This document shows, piece by piece, positions 59,720 through 64,000 of a DNA stretch of 64,000 nucleotides (the first letter of the stretch is position 1; every line of letters begins with the position of its first letter). Source of the stretch: DB1 sp049323655 (GTDB lineage Bacteria > Desulfobacterota > Desulfobulbia > Desulfobulbales > SURF-16); NCBI GenBank assembly GCA_049323655.1, contig JBMONO010000041.1:105975-169974 (forward strand), in the 5' to 3' direction. Under the pieces are notes generated by a model. It searched no databases. It saw only the letters and a program-made list of their open reading frames with translations, and was not told the DNA's origin. The position numbers and the translations under genes are program-made.

Positions 59720-60562
59720 ATGCCGATGATCAGGATTTTTTCCGAAAAACACATGCAGCAGTATGGCTTGACAAGCGACGAGCTTGACCGGCTCAATGCC
59801 GAATGGCAGGAAAAGGCGAAACTTCAGGGCCTTGAGGAGCACATGCCGGAATACTGGCAACAGGCCCGGCTGCATGCGGAAAGCGTTTTTGCCGGCCGCC
59901 TGGGGCAAGGCCCGGCAAACCTTTCCGGTGCGCCACCGGTGGATGAGCCGGTTGATCTGCCGTCCCTGGATGTCGATATCCATGATCTCACCGGCGCGGA
60001 TGCCGGGGCGGAGCTTGTTGCCATTGATCTTGGCGATATCGAGGAAGCGCCGGCAGAGCCGGACGTTTTCCCCGATCTGACGATTTCCCTGGAGGAAAGC
60101 GGGGTGGGACAGGAGGCAACTGTCGCGCTGGAGGAGATGCCGGCGGAAATGGAACAAGAGGCGCATCCGCTTCCCGAGTCGCCTGTCGTCCAACAGGAGG
60201 CGGAACAGGAGATTGCCAGCGGCAAGCAGGAGGAAATGGCGGCGGCGGATGAGACGGATCGCGCGGTGTCCGCCGATCAGCCGGTGGTGGAGGGGGAAGA
60301 ACCGGCAGCGCGGGGAATCCAGGAAGCTGCTACTCAGCCAGAAACATTGCCGCCAATGGCGGCGGCCCTGATCGAGCCCGTCCCGGCCGAACAGGGCGAG
60401 CCGGAAGAAACAGCGCCGCGCGCGGAGCCTGACAAAGAGGCCCCGCCTGCCGGGCAACCCGTTGCCGAAACAACGACCGGCGACAGAGAAGAAGAGGCCA
60501 CGCCGCCCTCATTCTGGCGCCGGTTGCTGGCCGCTGTCAGGGAAATGTTCAAAGGTTCCTGA
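59720..60562 (+). CDS. Acidic, intrinsically disordered protein with C-terminal amphipathic helix
   Basis: 280 residues from ATG 59720 (GGGGA upstream); the frame opens 57 bases earlier. The N-terminal about 60 residues (FSEKHMQQYGLTSDELDRLN) could be a small helical domain. The middle is strongly acidic, rich in Glu, Pro, Ala and Gln, and the protein ends in PSFWRRLLAAVREMFKG, an amphipathic membrane-contact-like helix. Not recognised. No signal peptide. It may be a scaffold at the membrane. It lies between ubiA and a convergent chemoreceptor gene. Confidence 0.7.
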   Translation: MPMIRIFSEKHMQQYGLTSDELDRLNAEWQEKAKLQGLEEHMPEYWQQARLHAESVFAGRLGQGPANLSGAPPVDEPVDLPSLDVDIHDLTGADAGAELVAIDLGDIEEAPAEPDVFPDLTISLEESGVGQEATVALEEMPAEMEQEAHPLPESPVVQQEAEQEIASGKQEEMAAADETDRAVSADQPVVEGEEPAARGIQEAATQPETLPPMAAALIEPVPAEQGEPEETAPRAEPDKEAPPAGQPVAETTTGDREEEATPPSFWRRLLAAVREMFKGS

Positions 60563-60577
60563 AAGGGGAGCAACCCA

Positions 60578-60593
60578 CGACGGCATCCCGTCG
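60578..60593. terminator. Short hairpin between convergent genes
   Basis: CGACGG-CATC-CCGTCG has a perfect 6-bp stem and four-base loop, lying between the acidic protein stop (60562) and the chemoreceptor stop (60595). No T-tract follows on either strand, so it is only a weak bidirectional terminator candidate. Confidence 0.3.
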
Positions 60594-60594
60594 G

Positions 60595-62808
60595 TCAGTT
60601 CAGCCGGAATTTGTTCACCTCCATCTCCAGCTTGCCGGCCAGTTCGGCAAGCTCCTGGGCTGCGCTGTTGATGCCGCCGGCGGACTGGGCCGTTTCCCGC
60701 GCCACATCGTTGACCCCGTGAATATTGTGGGACACCTCGGCAACACCGGAGGCAGCCTCTTTGATGGCGCCGAGCAGTTCCTGTTCAATGGCGGTGGAGA
60801 AACCGCGGACCAGGCCTGAGACCTCGTGCGTCTCCCCTGCCACGCCGCTCACCGTGCGGGCGATCTCGCCGGTGGTCGCGGTCTGCTCCTCCACCGCGGC
60901 GGCGATGGTGCTGGCGTACTCCTTCATCTTGTTGTTCATCACCGTCACTTTTTCGATATTGGCCACCACGCCGCTGGTCCGCCCCTGCATGTCACGGATC
61001 TGCCGGGCGATATCCTCCGTTGCCTCGGCGGTCTGCTTGGCCAGCTCCTTGACCTCGCCCGCCACCACGGCAAAACCCTTGCCGGCCTCGCCGGCCCGGG
61101 CCGCCTCGATGGTGGCATTCAGGGCGAGCAGTTTTGTTTGCTCGGTGATCTCGGTGATAACGTTAATCACCTTACCGATGTCCCGGGCCGCCTGATCGAG
61201 CTCGGCCATTCTGCCGCTGGCGTCGTCGCTGGCGGCACTGGCGCTTTCCGCCATCTGCAGGGACTTGGCGCAATTCTGGGAAACCTCCTGGATGGAGGCG
61301 GACATCTCCTCCACCGCTGCTGCCACGGAATTGACATTGGCGCTGATTCCCTCGGCCGAAGTGGAGACATGTCTGCTCTGGTTGTTCATCGTCTCCGAGG
61401 TGGCGTTGACCACGCTGAGATTGGCGCTGATCTCCTCCGCCGCCGCCGCGGTGGTGGCTGCCTGGGTGGTCAGCTCCTCGGCGCCGGAGGCCATGGACTG
61501 GGCTGTGCTCGACAGCTCAGCCGAGGCGGCGGCAAGTCCCTTCATCTCCTCGGCGATGCGGCTCATCACCCCGCGCAACTGATCGGCCATTCTGTTCAAG
61601 GCCCGCACCATGTCGCCCACCTCGTCCTGCTGATCGATATTCATTTTGGCGGTCAGATCGCCCTCGGCCAGACTGCCGGCAAAGCTGACCGCCCTCTGCA
61701 AGGGGCCGGTGATGTTGCGGCTGAGGAAAAGCCCCAGGGCAAGAGCGATGGTCACCGCCACGACCAGGGCGATGACGATGTTACGCAACGCCCGGCCCAC
61801 CGCCTTGTCCATCTCTTTTTTGGTGAGAAGGGCCGCGGTGTGGAGCAGATCGGTCATCTTTTCCCCATCGGCGTCTATCTTGGTGTCCAACTCGTCGCGC
61901 TCCCTGTCGAGCTGCGCCCTATCCCGGTGCAGCGCCATGATCGTCTCGGCACTTTTGCTGAAATTCTCCCGGAACTGACGGTCAATGTCCTCCACCATCT
62001 TTTGCAGCTCCGGGGCATCCACCGCAGCGATTTTCCCCATCTCGTTTTCGCCGCCCTGGCGCAGGGCGGCAATCCAGGTGGCGAGACGGCCGGTTTGCGT
62101 GCGGTACTCGTTTTCGATGGTGTTCATGGCCTCCGCCGCCGTTGCCTTGTCGTACTCTTCGATGGCGATGCGCGCCATGGCCACCGTGGTCCTGATCTCC
62201 ATGGCCATGTCGGTCCACGCCACCTCCTTGGCGAGGATGTCCTGGAAATCAGCGCCACCCGCCAATCTGCCGGCCATATGTTTCTTGATCTGCTCCTCAA
62301 GGGTGTCGGTCAGCGTGACAAGGCGGTCATACTCCCCTTCGAATTGGCTCATGGCCTTGTCATAGTTTGTCCCGAGTTCGAAATCCTTTTGCAGCAGGGC
62401 GTGCAGACCGTCGATGACGGGAAGGAACCGGTCGTGATGGAACGCGGCGACCTCCGTGAATTTTTCCAGCAGGGCGGGATCATCGGCGGGATAAATCCTG
62501 CCTATTTCCGTGTCCGCCCCCTTGGTGATGCCGGCGAGGAAAAGGGTAAAGTCTTCGACGGCGTGCTCGTGTTCCTGCCAGACCTCCGCAAGTTCGGCGG
62601 GCGATGAGGCGGCGAGCAGCTCCATGATCATCTGCATGTCGGTGCGCACGGCGAGCATCATCTCAATACTGGCGTCAACGATGGAGCCGCTTTTTTTCAT
62701 GGTGGTCATGCCCTGATAGCCGACAAGGCCGATGAGAAGCATGATCAGGCAGATGGTCAGATAACCGCCGATGATCTTGATGCCGATTTTGACGTCCGCG
62801 AATTTCAT
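60595..62808 (-). CDS. Methyl-accepting chemotaxis protein
   Basis: 737 residues from ATG 62808; the open frame runs 30 codons further upstream without a ribosome site. One membrane helix near residue 13-35, a long helical periplasmic sensor region (four-helix-bundle type, about 35-320), a second helix (IVIALVVAVTIALALGLFL), a HAMP domain, and the highly conserved signalling hairpin EQTKLLALNATIEAARAGEA. It ends in GKLEMEVNKFRLN with no CheR-docking pentapeptide. Signal and flagellar genes are not in the window. Confidence 0.96.
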   Translation of the reverse strand: MKFADVKIGIKIIGGYLTICLIMLLIGLVGYQGMTTMKKSGSIVDASIEMMLAVRTDMQMIMELLAASSPAELAEVWQEHEHAVEDFTLFLAGITKGADTEIGRIYPADDPALLEKFTEVAAFHHDRFLPVIDGLHALLQKDFELGTNYDKAMSQFEGEYDRLVTLTDTLEEQIKKHMAGRLAGGADFQDILAKEVAWTDMAMEIRTTVAMARIAIEEYDKATAAEAMNTIENEYRTQTGRLATWIAALRQGGENEMGKIAAVDAPELQKMVEDIDRQFRENFSKSAETIMALHRDRAQLDRERDELDTKIDADGEKMTDLLHTAALLTKKEMDKAVGRALRNIVIALVVAVTIALALGLFLSRNITGPLQRAVSFAGSLAEGDLTAKMNIDQQDEVGDMVRALNRMADQLRGVMSRIAEEMKGLAAASAELSSTAQSMASGAEELTTQAATTAAAAEEISANLSVVNATSETMNNQSRHVSTSAEGISANVNSVAAAVEEMSASIQEVSQNCAKSLQMAESASAASDDASGRMAELDQAARDIGKVINVITEITEQTKLLALNATIEAARAGEAGKGFAVVAGEVKELAKQTAEATEDIARQIRDMQGRTSGVVANIEKVTVMNNKMKEYASTIAAAVEEQTATTGEIARTVSGVAGETHEVSGLVRGFSTAIEQELLGAIKEAASGVAEVSHNIHGVNDVARETAQSAGGINSAAQELAELAGKLEMEVNKFRLN

Positions 62809-63051
62809 CTTTTGTGCCTTTTGTCTTGGAGCTGTCTTTTCGGGGAATCGAAATGTTGCAGATGATACGATGTGACAATTTGCCGCATATCCTATCAAAT
62901 ATATGATAATAAAAGAAGAATTTTACGAAAGAATATCATTTTTACAAAATGAAAATCAAATGAATTATCCGTGAAAACACGGAAGGGGAAAGGGAAAGAC
63001 AGGTGCGGAGCGCACGGGATAGGCAAGTCGGGCAGTGCTGATTTTATCTCA

Positions 63052-63615
63052 TCAGTGGTGTCGTTCCTGCTCTTCCGCGGTCATTTCCTTGGTCACATCG
63101 GTCAGGGCGCCGCAGGAGAGGCAGATCTTGTCGTCGACAAAGAATTCCACCGTTGCCTGGTCCTTGAGCCAGATGACATGGCCGCTGCCAAGGGCGATTT
63201 TATAGATTGCCTCCACCCTCCCGCTCGTCTTGCCTTCGGCGCGCAGGACGGACTGGATGCGGGGCAGCTCGCTGCGGTCGTGAATGGATTTTGCTATTGC
63301 GCCGGGGGGATCGGCATAGTGGTAGGAACAGCGTTGCAGCACGCTGTCGCGAAAGATTTCCGCCACCTCGCAGGAGCGGCAGTGCAGCAGGTCGAGCAGT
63401 CGGTTGCCGACGAACTCGTACCAGATGGCGTGATCGGCGGTTTCCCGCCAGGCGGAAATATAGGGCGTGGCAGGGTTGGCCGGGGCGTTGAGGTTGCGGA
63501 AGACGTGAATGGCGTCCGCCACCCGTTTTTTCAGGGTATTGCTGAACGCGCCCTTGAGGATGAGACCGCAGTAATCGTGATCGAAAACCCAGTTGAAATC
63601 CTGCTGATTGCCCAT
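63052..63615 (-). CDS. Unknown cytoplasmic protein, PAS-like
   Basis: 187 residues from ATG 63615 (GGGGTG upstream); an ATG at 63630 would add five. It contains paired cysteines (LLHCRSCEVAEIF, ICLSCGALTD), a pattern like ADPPGAIAKSIHDR and an end resembling a PAS/PAC strand pair (GRVEAIYKIALGSGHVIWLKDQATVEFF). I do not recognise the family. The N-terminal half looks PAS-like. Function unknown. Confidence 0.6.
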   Translation of the reverse strand: MGNQQDFNWVFDHDYCGLILKGAFSNTLKKRVADAIHVFRNLNAPANPATPYISAWRETADHAIWYEFVGNRLLDLLHCRSCEVAEIFRDSVLQRCSYHYADPPGAIAKSIHDRSELPRIQSVLRAEGKTSGRVEAIYKIALGSGHVIWLKDQATVEFFVDDKICLSCGALTDVTKEMTAEEQERHH

Positions 63616-63798
63616 AAAGACACCCCGCATGTGCCGGTATCACCAGTATAGCATCTGCCGGCGTCGCCATGTCAAGGACAATTGTGGCGGCAGAGGGATC
63701 TTGGCGGCCCCGGTTTTCCCGGATGTGATTGCATCCCGCCAGGGGAAGAAAGAGGGTAACTGATCAGTGCGGCCGGGCAAGGTCGCATACTCTAGCGG

Positions 63799-64000
63799 GT
63801 GCGAAGCCCGCCCCGGAAGGGCTAGCCACCCACCGGGTAGCGAGTCCTTGGACCAAGGGGGGTGACCCCTGAGGTTAAGCGTAGGACAGCGAACCGACAG
63901 GCCGTAAGCCGCAAGGCTGAAGTGATTGAGCCCCGAAAGTACCAATGGGAAGGATGACGCTTTTGATCGGTCGGAAATCAACATGGGTTGGGCGCGAAGC
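63799..64000 (+). mobile_element. Group II intron, 5' part (truncated by window end)
   Basis: GTGCG at 63799 is the canonical 5' splice site. It is followed by GAAGCCCGCCCCGGAAGGG and the long conserved bacterial group II block from GCCACCCACCGGGTAGCGAG through GGGGTGACCCCTGAGGTTAA to GTGATTGAGCCCCGAAAGTA and GGGCGCGAAGC, which forms domain I. The maturase/reverse transcriptase gene and 3' end lie beyond 64000. Sequence before it, about 63631-63798, holds no gene. Confidence 0.88.

Noticed and set aside
60826..62607. 593-codon plus-strand open frame opposite the chemoreceptor
   Set aside because: His/Gly-rich antisense shadow of a conserved MCP.
63640..63984. Minus-strand ORF over the intron start and possible tRNA
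   Set aside because: It overlaps the conserved group II intron RNA; no tRNA cloverleaf or conserved protein is visible.

Overview
The window is a GC-rich stretch from a Gram-negative, probably anaerobic bacterium. My best guess is Desulfobacterota (former Deltaproteobacteria), near the Desulfobulbales. This rests on gene content only: futalosine-route menaquinone genes, a B12-dependent ribonucleotide reductase, a UGA-containing ArsC-like selenoprotein, type II secretion, and TonB-type and MCP signalling proteins. No rRNA or tRNA gene was found to confirm it.

Layout. 1-2400 (minus): the start of a PilZ-type gene, a half-size TauE/SafE permease, a YifB/ComM ATPase and an ArsC-like protein whose true start lies upstream of an in-frame UGA, so it is probably a selenoprotein. 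2.5-3.8 kb (plus): two unknown small proteins and a stand-alone CULT (cereblon-type) zinc domain protein. 3.9-12 kb (plus): nitroreductase, acetolactate-synthase-like enzyme, aldehyde dehydrogenase, 6-phosphogluconate dehydrogenase, glucose-6-phosphate dehydrogenase, glucokinase and a TVP38-type membrane protein, a glucose-oxidation operon. 12-18 kb: a MerA/Lpd-like flavoprotein, then GDP-mannose dehydratase, GDP-fucose synthase and two glycosyltransferases for surface polysaccharide.

18-35 kb (minus): a tightly packed run of type II secretion genes (E-F-H-I-J-K-L-M-C-D, no G seen). It continues with 24 bp spacing into a periplasmic binding protein, a sensor kinase, a sigma-54 activator and a TonB-dependent receptor. 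35-41 kb (minus): an SDR/DUF2867 protein, a DUF523/YbgA protein, a TPR plus outer-membrane barrel protein, a proline-rich secreted repeat protein, and an anti-sigma/ECF sigma pair with a good autoregulatory promoter candidate. 41-44 kb (minus): DnaJ-type cochaperone, SSB, and a SplB-like radical SAM protein.

44-51 kb (plus): a fused binding-protein/histidine kinase with a NarL-type regulator, class II ribonucleotide reductase, and a REC-GGDEF protein. 51-60 kb: a VKOR-thioredoxin protein, a divergent TetR regulator with a palindromic operator, then a menaquinone cluster (mqnE, mqnC, deaminase, mqnA, menG/ubiE, ubiX, ubiA). 60-64 kb: an acidic disordered protein, a chemoreceptor, an unknown PAS-like protein, and the 5' end of a group II intron running off the window.

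Several families of intergenic repeats are superimposed on this. One is a ~130 bp imperfect palindrome in five copies, two of which fill the gap between a stop and a start codon inside operons. Another is a ~55 bp element in two copies. There are also two families of 9-bp tandem repeats. The main observations are the selenoprotein, the CULT protein, the repeat families, the secretion-sensing-TonB chain and the VKOR/TetR/menaquinone neighbourhood.
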